Source of the DNA: Bombyx mori
Lineage: Eukaryota; Arthropoda; Insecta; Lepidoptera; Bombycidae
Direction: 5' to 3'
NCBI RefSeq assembly: GCF_030269925.1
Contig: NC_085129.1
Coordinates: forward strand, 16,049,501 to 16,113,500
DNA length: 64,000 nucleotides
Made by a program: the position numbers and the translations under genes. The notes beneath the pieces were generated by a model. It searched no databases. It saw only the letters and a program-made list of their open reading frames with translations, and was not told the DNA's origin. Positions 1-10,455 of this stretch are shown piece after piece (within the stretch, counting starts at the first letter, position 1; each line of letters starts with the position of its first letter).

Positions 1-686
1 GAATTACATAAATCTCGAGTGGCTTGCAGAAAGAGCAATGTTAGCTGCAAAAAATGTGGACGTTGACATTTTAAATCTGAAGATACAACAGTTATTGCCA
101 GGGGACTTGGTATTATATAGATCTATTGATACAGTTTGCGATGGCACTGAAGCTGTAAATTTTCCAACAGAGTTTTTGAACTCACGGGATTTGCCAGGCA
201 TGCCACCACATAACTTACAATTGAAGCTTGGATCTCCAATTATTTTGCTTCGTAATTTGAACCCGCCACGGCTATGCAACGGTACGCGATTAGTCATTAA
301 AAAAATAATGAAAAAAGTTATCGAAGGCACCATTTTAAATGGCAAGTTTCGAGGTGAAAATATATTGATACCACGAATACCTATTATACCCACAGATGTG
401 CCAATTCAATTTAAGCGGGCTAACAAAAAATATTGTTCACGCTGCAGCATTAAGAGATTAATATTATGTAATTAATTAATTATATGTATAATTATTACTT
501 TTAATAAATTAAAACAATTAATGTTTGGTGTTTTGTTATTTTTAAACAACATTCCCTCATCGTTCCCAGCGCTCCAGGCCTTTTTCACTCATATTCCACA
601 TCCTTATACACTTCCAATAAGTTAGTATTTTAGAAATTCTCTAGAAATCTTATATATGGCAAGACACCGTTTGCCGGGTCAGCTAG
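1..686 (+). mobile_element. Helitron, 3' portion of an autonomous-type copy
   Basis: The helicase remnant is followed by about 200 bp of AT-rich DNA ending in TTTGCCGGGTCAGCTAG at 670-686, with a T next. Helitrons end in CTRR and insert next to T. The same last 16 bases terminate the three short non-autonomous copies at 30977, 47748 and about 50206, so this copy represents a plausible enzyme source family for them. A (TA)n run follows at 687-706. Confidence 0.8.
2..475 (+). pseudogene. Helitron PIF1-type helicase, C-terminal fragment
   Basis: The frame is open from base 2, before the first ATG at 38, so the fragment begins upstream of the window. The text around residues 60-90, with 'LQLKLGSPIILLRNLNPP' followed by 'RLCNGTRL', is the diagnostic C-terminal block of Helitron Rep/Helicase proteins, the rolling-circle transposon enzymes. 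After the 'PTDVPIQFKR' block, family members continue into a terminal helicase motif with a conserved 'INKSQGQ'-type sequence. Here that is missing and replaced by a short unrelated tail ending in a stop, so the copy is deleted and inactive. It lies in a Helitron whose 3' end is at 686. Identification is strong at family level; which Bombyx Helitron subfamily it is cannot be told. Confidence 0.88.
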
Positions 687-784
687 TATATATATATATA
701 TATACAAGACTTGCTCGTTTAAAGGTATAAGATATAGTTCGAGTGGTGCGACAGGGGGCGCGCGAGTACTGTGACACCTTAGTA

Positions 785-1262
785 GTTTTTTTTTTTTTAT
801 TGCTTTGATGGTTGGACGAGCTCACAGCCCACCTGGTGTTAAGTGGTTACTGGAGCCCATAGACATCTACAACGTAAATGCGCCACCCACCTTGAGATAT
901 AAGTTCTAAGGGTCTCAGTATAGTTACAACGGCTGCCCCACCCTTCAAACCGAAACGCATTACTGCTTCACGGCAGAAATAGGCAGGGTGGTGGTACCTC
1001 TCCGCGCGGACTCACAAGAGGTCCTACCACTAGTAATTACGCAAATTACAATTTTGCGGGTTTGATTTTTATTACACGATGTTATTCCTTCACCGTGGAA
1101 GTCAATCGTGAACATTTGTTAAGTACGTATTTCATTAGAAAAATTGGTATCCGCCTGAAATTCGAACACCGGTGCATCGTTTCAACACGAATGCACCGGA
1201 TGTCTTATCGCTTAGGCCACGACGACATAAATAGGCCACGACGACATCTTAGGCCACGATGA
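785..1262 (-). mobile_element. Bm1 SINE, near full length
   Basis: The poly-T (A-tail in reverse) at 785 is followed by the Bm1 3' body with GACGAGCTCACAGCCCACCT, then the central body, ending in a degenerate tRNA-like head at 1150-1262. The last part, with AGGCCACGACGACAT, is duplicated at 1214-1255. It lies upstream of the first visible exon of the 1375-5120 gene, probably in an intron. Confidence 0.92.
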
Positions 1263-1374
1263 TTTAGTATCCTATTATAAAAACAAAACAAAAGTGTTTT
1301 CGTATATTGACGATATTCACTAAAACATATTGAGTACTGTGACCTCTATATACATGATACGCGCCCGTCCGCAG

Positions 1375-4300
1375 AGTGTGCAGGGACCGCGCCGACCCAC
1401 GCGACCCCCGCAACGAGCTGCCGGAAGATCCCCCGCGCAACCCCCCTCCCTGCATCCCAGACGAACCCCCGCGCGCGCCCTCCGCCGCGCCGCCCGCCTC
1501 CGCGGTGAAGCTGAGGTAAGTGTGCTAGCCGCGTGCACGTAGTGGCATCGTTGGGCATTGCCGTGTTTCTTTTAAGACTTTTCTAGCAAAACTAACAAAT
1601 CTATTAATAATTTTGTGCGAGATAAACGTGTCGAGCCCCTATCGCCCTCCCCCGTGCAGTGCGCACGCCGCCCCCGGAGCGCTCGGACGCCATAATGCTA
1701 CCTGTTTATTTACGTGTTAGCGAGTGTCCGGGGGATATTCAACTGATTATATTCAATGTCGTGTCGGCGGATATTAACAGGGTGCCGCAGCCTGTGTTGT
1801 GAATACGGTTTCGGCCCCCGGGCGGGGGGAGACGGGTTGGGGGGTCTGTACTATAATATTTGTATTGTTCGTTGTTTTCGTTTCGTTCGCATTTTAATCG
1901 TATTTTATTTTGAAAATTTTGGCCAGTTGAAATTTTTGGTTATGCTTAACAAATTACAATTTCAATCGATGATGAGTTTATATAAGATAATTTATTTTGT
2001 ATTCGTATTGTATTTTATTTGTATTCAAAAACTTTTGTATTTATTTTACATTTTATAATAAAATACTATAAAATGTTAACGACTTTACATATATACATAT
2101 TGTGAGCACTGAGTTATTCTAGTAGTTAGTGTAGGAGTAGCACGTGCCCAGGGGGGGCGAACCTCCTGGATGAGGTGCCCCTTGCGTCCCCGGGCTGTGG
2201 GGGGTCGCTGTCTGGGGAGGAAATACAAAACCGCTTACTAATAAATAAAAAAACTACTGAAGCGTTCCGTTTAATATGAACGGAGAAAATAATATTTTGT
2301 ACAGTGACGTCATTGTACGAGTGCGACTGTGGTAAATTCTTGTTTTTCAAAGTTAAATTGCTCATAGCTTTCTTGTGTACATTTTAATGCATGCGTTTTA
2401 AGGCATAATGAAATCTAATCAGATCACGAATAGCTGTTAGTTCTGATGTGACGCCGGAGTACCAGAGGATACTCCTAACCTAAACGTTATCCGCTCAGTA
2501 CAGAGTCATTGTCCAGCACTTACAAACAGACAGTGACGTCATCACAGTGACGTCTCAAACTGACCGTCCTTAAAAGTTTTAGTGTTCCTTGAACCGGTAC
2601 AGACTGACAAGTTTGTACGTGAGTGACGTCACTGTCTGGCCGCACGCTCAGCACTAACCCTAACCTTTGCAGAGAGCGGAGCTCGCCCCGGAGGATGAGG
2701 AATGGCAGGTACAGCGGGGTGCACCACTGCTCCGACGACAGGAACGTCACCATCAACCGCCTCAGCTGGCACGGGAAGGACGGACATTCGACCCTCATTA
2801 AAATCGACTGGCCCATCGAGAATATATCTGTTGGCAACCTCACGACCAGCACCCTCAACTCCAGCCCCCTCACCCCGACCACCCCCCTGTACGGCCCGCT
2901 GGAGAGCGACTCCGAGCACTCGGACTCCAACAAGCGCACCATCAGGGTTAGTGACGGCGCCTGCGAGGGGTGCGTTGACGAGAAGTGCCTCAAGTGTGAG
3001 CTGCGCGGCGCAGAGCGCGGGCGGACCCACGCCAAGGTCATGACCTCCTCGCACGAGAGCTCCTCCAGCTACTCCAACAGCCTCCAGCAGGACGAGCTGT
3101 ACGAGTGCTGCACGCGGCCCGACTACATTAACCTACAGTCTTCCAGCACCAGTAAGAGCTCGCCGGGCTCTCCCCTGAAGAGTCCTTTAAAATCAACAAT
3201 CAGCATCACGTTCAGATCCCCCACCAGAGACAGCGACGGAGCTGAAGGCGCCTCAAGCGATAGCAGAGACTCGGTGTACGAAGACATCGATCTCGAGAAG
3301 AACCTGTCCATAGTGGAGGACGCGCCCGTGCCGCAGAAGGACGCCAGCCTGCCCACGCAGCAGGCCTGCCAGCCCCAGGACTTCGTTCAGGACTTGATCA
3401 TCTTAGAGACGCCGCTAGAGACACACTTCGACGCCGACCTGTACAGCCAGGTTAAGTTCTTCAAACAGAGCATCGAGGAGGTGAACGCGCTGGTGTCGGA
3501 CGCGCCCGTCGCGGACCGGCACTACGAGAACGTGCGCTTCCAACCCGCCACCAACGACTACGAGAACATCAACGTGCGCGATGCGGTCGACAGCAGGCTG
3601 GGAACCGACGAGGGGAACGACGACCTCGCCCCCCATACTGAGAACGGCAACGTGGATGAATCCAAAAACTTAAACGTCAGAGAGTTGGCCGTCAGATTCG
3701 AGAGTCCGACAGAGCAGAGGCAGGCCTTCACCTTCCAGAAGTTCAAAGCCGAAATCAAATATCCCAGCCTAGAGCGAGAAGAGCCCCCGGGGACGCGCCG
3801 GCCCCCCGGGTCGGGCCGCCTGTCCCGGGGGGCCGGCAACGCTCGCTCGCTGGACGAAAGCGCTTTCACGAAAGAGTTCGGCGACAGAACGTACGTCGAC
3901 CGAAGGAAAAGCTTAGAAATGAACTTGAAGAAGAAACTGCCCGATCTGAACTTGAACATCCAAGAAGTTGAAGCGAAGGGCGGCACCACGCCCGCCACCG
4001 AGAACAAAATGTCCTTAGTGCAGCGCTTCCATGAGAAGAGGAAAACGGACATCAAAACCCTGATCGGAGTGGACACGGAGAGGAAGCTCAGCAGGGAGCG
4101 GATAGAGAAGTACAAGGAGGAGCGGCGGATGTTCCTCCGCGAGAAGTACAGCTCGCAGTCGTTCCGCAGCAGCCCCGAGCAGCTCACGAGGATCAAGATC
4201 AAAAAAGACGACTGCAGGATAGACGACCTCCCGAAGTTCGAGAGGAGAAACACCGTGGACTTGGGTCAGAGGATGAGGTACAGCCTCGCCAGGGGCTCGC

Positions 4301-5120
4301 CCGACCCGGCGCTACCCGCGGCGCCACCATCCCCGTGAGTGCACTGACTTACTGCCGCGCTCTGGGATTGTAACGAACACGCCACCTGTTAATGTTCATG
4401 TTAATGTCACACCTACACGCAGCACGACGCAGCCGCGACGCGTCGCTTAGCACAACTTATGTTCCAATTAAATTACTCAATTGCATTAACTGGCTCTCGA
4501 GATTCTTAATTGGATTCTCAATCGTCCAATTAATCTGCTGTTCTGTTACAAACTCAGGTGCTTTTTTTTGTTTTTTATTTAATTGTTAACGTTTTTTTAT
4601 GTTCCGTAAACGATTGGCGTAACAATTGACAGTTTGTTTCATTACAAACTAACAATAATCAGATTTTTTTTGTCAAAATTTGAACTAAACACCCTGTAGT
4701 TTATTAGTATTAGTTCTCTTTTGGTTGACGACGCCGACAGCGGCCACACGAGCCGCTCCACCGTGAGGGGGGGACCGACGCACGCGGACCCCGCACGAGG
4801 TCCTTTACAACTTGTCTGAGAGAAGAGACGAGGTCACAATCTGACGCTTAAATACTTAGTGTCTCACTTCTTACAATTGTGTCGTTGGACCCCCGGTGGG
4901 GGGCTCGCTGCGAGGCAAGGGTGTCAGGACCGCCCTAGAGCCCCCCGGCCAAACCCGGTATGGGTGCTCGGTAACCAGTACTTCAGTTAACACAAAATGC
5001 AACGGGTAAGTTTAATATGTATTATTTGTTTTGATTGCTTCTAGAGAAGACAAACTGTCTCCGCACTCCATCCGGGACATGGCGGCCCTGTTCGAACACA
5101 AGTCGCAGCGCACGGGCTGA
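1375..5120 (+). CDS. 3' part of gene for a disordered, Ser/Pro/Arg-rich protein with a supervillin-like motif
   Basis: Exons inferred: 1375-1515, 2673-4334, 5045-5120. Junctions are in phase: AG + A gives Arg between exons 1 and 2, and CC + A gives Pro between 2 and 3. Donors are GTAAGT and GTGAGT; acceptors are GCAG, TGCAG and CTAG. Exon 1 starts with a codon split with an upstream exon, so the 5' end lies outside or is unseen. The big exon encodes about 554 residues of low-complexity, acidic and Ser/Pro-rich sequence with no membrane segment. Near its end is a charged helical stretch, 'RERIEKYKEERRMFLREKYS', which resembles a repeat in the N-terminal tail of supervillin (an actin/myosin-binding villin-family protein). 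The last exon encodes about 25 residues ending 'FEHKSQRTG' and stop TGA. No gelsolin/villin domains follow, so it may be a short isoform or an unrelated cytoskeletal adaptor. Coding status is strong; the name is only a suggestion. Confidence 0.85.
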
Positions 5121-5437
5121 CCCTAGCGATATTATTTGTTTATTATTTAAACGTTCTTGTGGTGAAATCTTAAAAAAATAATTTTACTTTTAAAAATTCG
5201 AAAAAAATGTAGATTAAAAAAGTTACAAATTAAAATGCCAACGCACAACGACCGAGTGCCAGCCTCGGTGATGACCGTGGACCGCTGTGAGGCAGTCGCT
5301 CTACCACCACGTGACCCGGTTTAGAGCAATATGTCTCGCTTAATAACTTGTTATAAAACAAAACCCGCAATGTATTGTAAAATTATTATTTTTAAGATTT
5401 TATCATAAAATTCTAAAATACTCTTGTTATGTCATAC

Positions 5438-5486
5438 AATAAAATATGTAATTATTATGTACATAATATATGTGTTAATTAATAAA
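5438..5486 (+). terminator. Polyadenylation signals after the 1375-5120 gene
   Basis: AATAAA occurs at 5438-5443 and again at 5481-5486, about 320-365 bp past the stop codon at 5118-5120, on the coding strand in AT-rich DNA. More AATAAA hexamers lie further downstream (for example near 5917 and 6929), so the true 3' end is not fixed. Confidence 0.45.
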
Positions 5487-8400
5487 TATATTTTGAGAAA
5501 CCATTTTAAATCTCAACTGAGAATCTCATAGTAAGTTCCCTAACCTGCTCCCCGCTGAGCACAACAGGGTCCTGCAACCAACGGACCGCGGGTTCGACAC
5601 TGGGGACTCAATAAATCGCGTGTAATGTGTTCACTTGTCATTAATATTCTCATAACCATTTATTTCAGAAAACTAGAAACATAAAATTTTCAAAATATAT
5701 TTATATCAATATAAAGAAATGGTCTCACGCTGTCAAATGTTTGAAGTCTTTTTTAAACTTTTTTATTGCATTTCCTCAGCCTCTATATTCAAATAAATGT
5801 TAATCATTAGATAAAGCTCACAAATTCTATGAGTAAAATAATTTAATTATTTCTTTGTATTTATATTACAACAAGGTAACAGTTTGCTTGTAACTAATAT
5901 GTCTTATTGTTGAAAAATAAAGTCTAATAATCTAATATCTATTTTAGTTAATAATGTTAAGGACGCGCGGGGACCATTACATTATTTATTATATACATAT
6001 AATTATTTTATAATTAAGATGAAGCTTTTGTTACGTTATTTAATTTATTATTAAATGAAGAAAGTTTAAATGTTAATTTAGTAGAATACCAAATAATTGT
6101 AATGTAATTATAAATTGGTTTAGTTGCCCGTACTTAGGTTACCTCGGCTGCGGACCTCGTTATGGACTCGGGAACTTATTGACAGTGTTATTGGTAACGG
6201 GGATGCCGACCCGACTCGAAGGCCTTTCTACAAATATTAATTCAAATGAAGTATGGGGGTCGTATTTAGTGGGGGGTCATTAATGTTTGCGAAATGAGTT
6301 CCGAAATAACAATTTTCACTTTTTAATGATTAAATATAACACGTGCAGAGGTGTACTAAAGGAATATTAAAATAAATTAATTCGATTTTTGCGCCCAATT
6401 TAGAGAAATCATTTGAAACGGTGTCGGTTTGTGGGAGTCCTCTGTAGTCTGGTTGTCGTACTCTGGCGAGGGGAGTGCTGTCTCTGCAGACCTGGACAAC
6501 TAGAACGAGAACACAGATTTTCAAATGGAAAAAAGAAGTTCTGATGCAACACACATAAACTCAATACAGTCGAATTGATCATCTCTCTTTTTTTTAGGGC
6601 GGTTAGAAATGGGAATCGCGTTGAATATTTTTATGCGTAAACCGTCGCAGCTTCTGGAGGTGAGGATATACGAATCGAAACCTAATTGGACTGCCTGTGT
6701 GTTACTGCGCCTCCGTGCGCCCCCGTGCGTACTACTTGTTAACATCTCAGCACTGTGGTGTATTTATGTACATTTTAAAAGCGTTAACATGTATTGTGGT
6801 ATGATATTATGTACATATAATTAATTATTTTACATCACAATTTCTATTTTATAATCGCGAATTTGTTAAAAAAAATGTTGCCATAATAAATATGAGGAAT
6901 CTGGACAGTTGCATTTATATAAAATTAATAAAGGAAATACAACGGAGGCTTTATTTGTTTATGCCGTGGGGGGCTGGTTTCTGCTGCTCCAATTGATATA
7001 ATGAAGGTTGTGGCGATTGTGAACAAACACAATGAGACACGTTGAGTCATTGGGATGTTTTGTATAAGCATAGTTGTCTTGTATTAGCGGTTCTTTGTTG
7101 CGGCGGCACGTGTCCCTGCCTTCGTACTGTGAGCCCACGTGAGCATTGAGCACTAGCGGCCACTGGCAGTACACTCCGCGTCGTGTGCGCCGCCGTCTCC
7201 AGACAACTACCTTCAGCTAACACGAAATTTGCTGACGGACAAAGGATAGAGCTAATAATGAGCTGTGACCCCAGAATATGTATTTTTAAGTAAAATTTGT
7301 ACTATTTTTTTGGTTGCCAGAAATAAAGGCCCTATCCCCTAGTCGAGACAGTAATGTGGCTAATGTTATCGCCCCCGGTCGCCTCACCTCATGTATTTGA
7401 TACGTTGTTTATTTTTGGTAATCAAAGTTATAGTCGCGAAAAAAATATTAGGTATATCTCAAACGATTTAATAAAAATAATTATATGAGAAAAAAGTCAT
7501 TTTCAAACATATTATTGTTGAAGTGGGTGAATTGATTTTTTAATGTAAGTATAAATGTCTTGTTTGGAATCTGATTTGGGGTTAATATCCTATGTGTCTT
7601 GGCGGGTTTGTGACGCATTGACGCACCAGACACCAGAAAGTCGCTCTCAGTTGTTTCTAAAACTATGATCCTTAGACTCGGATTTGTAATATAAATATTG
7701 GACTGTATGCCGCGCCGCCCCTACATCAGTGACCCCGTTCTCGCCCAGGCGGGTCACGAAGCAAGCGTCTTCTCTGGTTAGAATACAGGATGGTCGACAT
7801 TCTGATGCAAAACAACGCGTCTACGGTTTTGTATATAAGGTCCTGTCAGACCGCGGCGGACCCAGGGAAGGCTTACGTCCGGGTCGATGAAGTTGTCACT
7901 CTTAGAATTTGTCTCCTCAATTATACGCTGTTGTCGAATCTATATAATTCTATGATTATCCACGTGCGTCTCCATGAACAATTGATAGCGCTTGTTTGAG
8001 CATTAAGACATCCGACATTTTTCCCGAATCGATTCGAAACAAGATTTTGTTAAGGAAATAAAGCTTTAAGCAACTTTAATGTACGAGCTACGCGCGGACC
8101 AAAGTCGGCTGCGAAGTGACCCCTCATTTACTGAAAAATTACCCAATTTGGAGATCATGTCTTGGAAATTGTCGAAAAGTTTCCCTTTCCTTCAATATGA
8201 GGACTCATAAATGAGATACTCAAATTACTCGGATAACAACAATCAAACGAGTCAGAGAGTGAAAAATAATGCTCCTAATTATAATCAATTTATGCGTATA
8301 ATACTGGTTTTCAATTCGTTATTATTGGGTTATGTGACATAAATAATGAAGCTATATTCATAATTGGTGCATTGGTATCATGAAAGCTATTCAACAAATT

Positions 8401-8868
8401 TATAATTTACAATAATTTCTTAATTAATGAATGCTTAGGACACAAGGGGGTAATTTCCGTGGGGGTCAAAACGCGTCTGATTTCGGTCCTGTATAAATCT
8501 CTTGTGTAAATTATACAAACTATGTTTACCTATAATAATAGGCTTGTGTAGAATGTAGTGATAACAAAAATGGAATATACACGAATAAACAAAGTATTAA
8601 ATTGAATTTGTTATTTTTATTGGGTGCCCGGGTAGAGAACCGCCACCCACCATCTGGCCGTGAAAACAACTGGTTCTACACAAATTGCCAACTCATGTTC
8701 TAGTGAGTGTCGGCCAATAAAATAAAATATTGTATGTTCCGTTTTTTTAAGAAATAGGTGAACAAATATCACCCGACGATAAGTGATTGCAAGGGCAATC
8801 AAAATGCTCCTACCACGAAATCTAAGTTGCATAAAATAACCTCAAAACCGGAGCGCGGCAGAAATAAG
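5487..8868. other. Intergenic or 3'UTR DNA without a recognisable gene
   Basis: AT-rich sequence between the convergent ends of the 1375-5120 gene and the SIDT gene. Short open frames here (for example 6609-6824, 6959-7174, 7790-7999) have no family resemblance, no convincing splice sites and no codon bias. A small imperfect inverted repeat with GTGACCC and GGGTCAC arms lies near 7728-7753. No transposon family was recognised in this block. Confidence 0.6.
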
Positions 8869-8870
8869 CA

Positions 8871-9032
8871 GTTTTTTTATTTGCTGCCCGTATAGGCAGA
8901 TGATCATGCGGCCCACCGAATGGTGAGTTGTTACCGTCGTCCATGGGTTTCGGCAATGCCAGGGACAGAGCCAAGCCGCTGCCTACCGTCTAATACTCTC
9001 TGGAAGCCTCGTTTGAAAAAGAACATGTCACC
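8871..9032 (-). mobile_element. Non-LTR retrotransposon (jockey/CR1-like) 3' end
   Basis: Read on the minus strand it encodes 'FFKRGFQRVLDGRQRLGS', ending about 11 residues later in 'ETHGRR' and a stop, then a short 3'UTR and AATAAAA. This is the C-terminus of a lepidopteran non-LTR reverse transcriptase ORF. The same end recurs at 14475-14832, 50285-50600 and 56811-56940. It is 5'-truncated, as usual for LINEs. Confidence 0.75.
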
Positions 9033-9237
9033 TTAGTCTCAGGTAAAAGGTTTACAATCCCTGAGGCCGGCGGTCATTGCATCTGTGCGAGCGAGACTCA
9101 TTATATTTACGCGGAAGTGAGAGACAGGTAATAACAGGTTAACGATTGGAATTCTTCCTGCTTCGCGCCCGGTGTGTATCAATACAAGTTATCCGCGGTA
9201 CTGACGTGTCAGTATTTGTTTGAATATCATATATTGA

Positions 9238-9516
9238 GCACCCGCAAAATTATAATTTGCGTAATTACTGGTAGTAGAACCTCTTGTGAGTCCGTGCGAG
9301 TACGTACTACCACCCTGCCGATTCTACCATTCTGCCGTGAAGCGGTAATGCGTTTCGGTTTGAATGGTGAGGCAGCCGTTGTAACTATACTGAGACCTTA
9401 GAACTTATATCCCAAGGTGGGTGGCGCATTTACGTTGTAGATGTTAATGGGCTCTAGTAACCACTTAATACCAGGTGTGCTGTGAGCTCGTCCACCCATC
9501 TAAGCAATAAAAAAAA
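9238..9516 (+). mobile_element. Bm1 SINE, 5'-truncated
   Basis: Begins in the CCCGCAAAATTATAATTTGC segment, runs through the central body and ends at CCACCCATCTAAGCAATAAA with an A-rich tail. The tRNA-like head is absent. Confidence 0.92.
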
Positions 9517-10360
9517 CTTCACACGCGTTTCCTGGATTCAGCGGAAAATAAAACCATTCTACGTATAAAACTTTTTATTACTTTTTAAGATCACAAGCGA
9601 GTCTTTCATAATACGAAATATAGATAATAAGAACTTTCATCAAAATTACAACACGATTGTTTCGTACCGTATAATTAATAATTTAAAGGCAGTAGAAAAA
9701 AAAGGAGAAAAGTAAACGCCATTCGTACTTCAACAACAACAAGAGGCATCGCCCGGGGACCACACCAGCTTCGCGTGAGACACGCGAGGTCGGGCGTCCA
9801 CGGACTGGCGCTCTCTAATTGTAACTGTCTATGGTAGGACCAAACATCAACAGTACCAAAGTATTTTATTTATCAAGCAGTTACGATCTTGCCACATTGA
9901 GACATGGCCCAGAGTTCCAACTTTCATATAATTTAAGCACGATTACGAAATATACACTTTTAAACTTTTGTAAAATAGTTTACGAAATAAGAAAGCACCA
10001 TAATGACGTCACACACACGGCTTTACTCGCGCCCCCTCCCCCGGCGTCCAGGTCCCTCATAGTAGAACACGTATACATATCATTTTAAACTAATCTCAAT
10101 TAAGTATATGATTACAATAATTTCCATAAGCTTTGGTTTATACTCTTGAGCATTAATGCGCATCCACAAATCTACAAATCGCTCAACTCTTCTTATTTCT
10201 AAAAATAAAAATATACAATAAATCACAAATATAAAAAATATTAGATCCTAATAATTTACAATAAAATTAATCATTAGTAATTACTTAATTTAAATTCGTT
10301 TAAATAAAAACATAAGGCCATCGATTAAATTACGATTTATAATTCTTTAAAGAATTATCA

Positions 10361-10366
10361 TTTATT
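10361..10366 (-). terminator. Polyadenylation signal of the SIDT gene
   Basis: AATAAA on the minus strand, about 90 bases past the SIDT stop codon at 10456-10458. It is the first such hexamer downstream of the stop. Confidence 0.55.
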
Positions 10367-10455
10367 ATAAACAATTGAGAGAGCGTGCAATTAGTGGCTG
10401 GACGGCTGGTGGGGGCGCGTGGGGGTCGGTGGGGGCCCGCGTGGGAGGCGGCGGC

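Noticed and set aside
1320..1558. Overlapping minus-strand and frame 1 open frames rich in Arg and Pro
   Set aside because: These are shadows of the GC-rich exon at 1375-1515, whose frame joins in phase with the 2673 exon.
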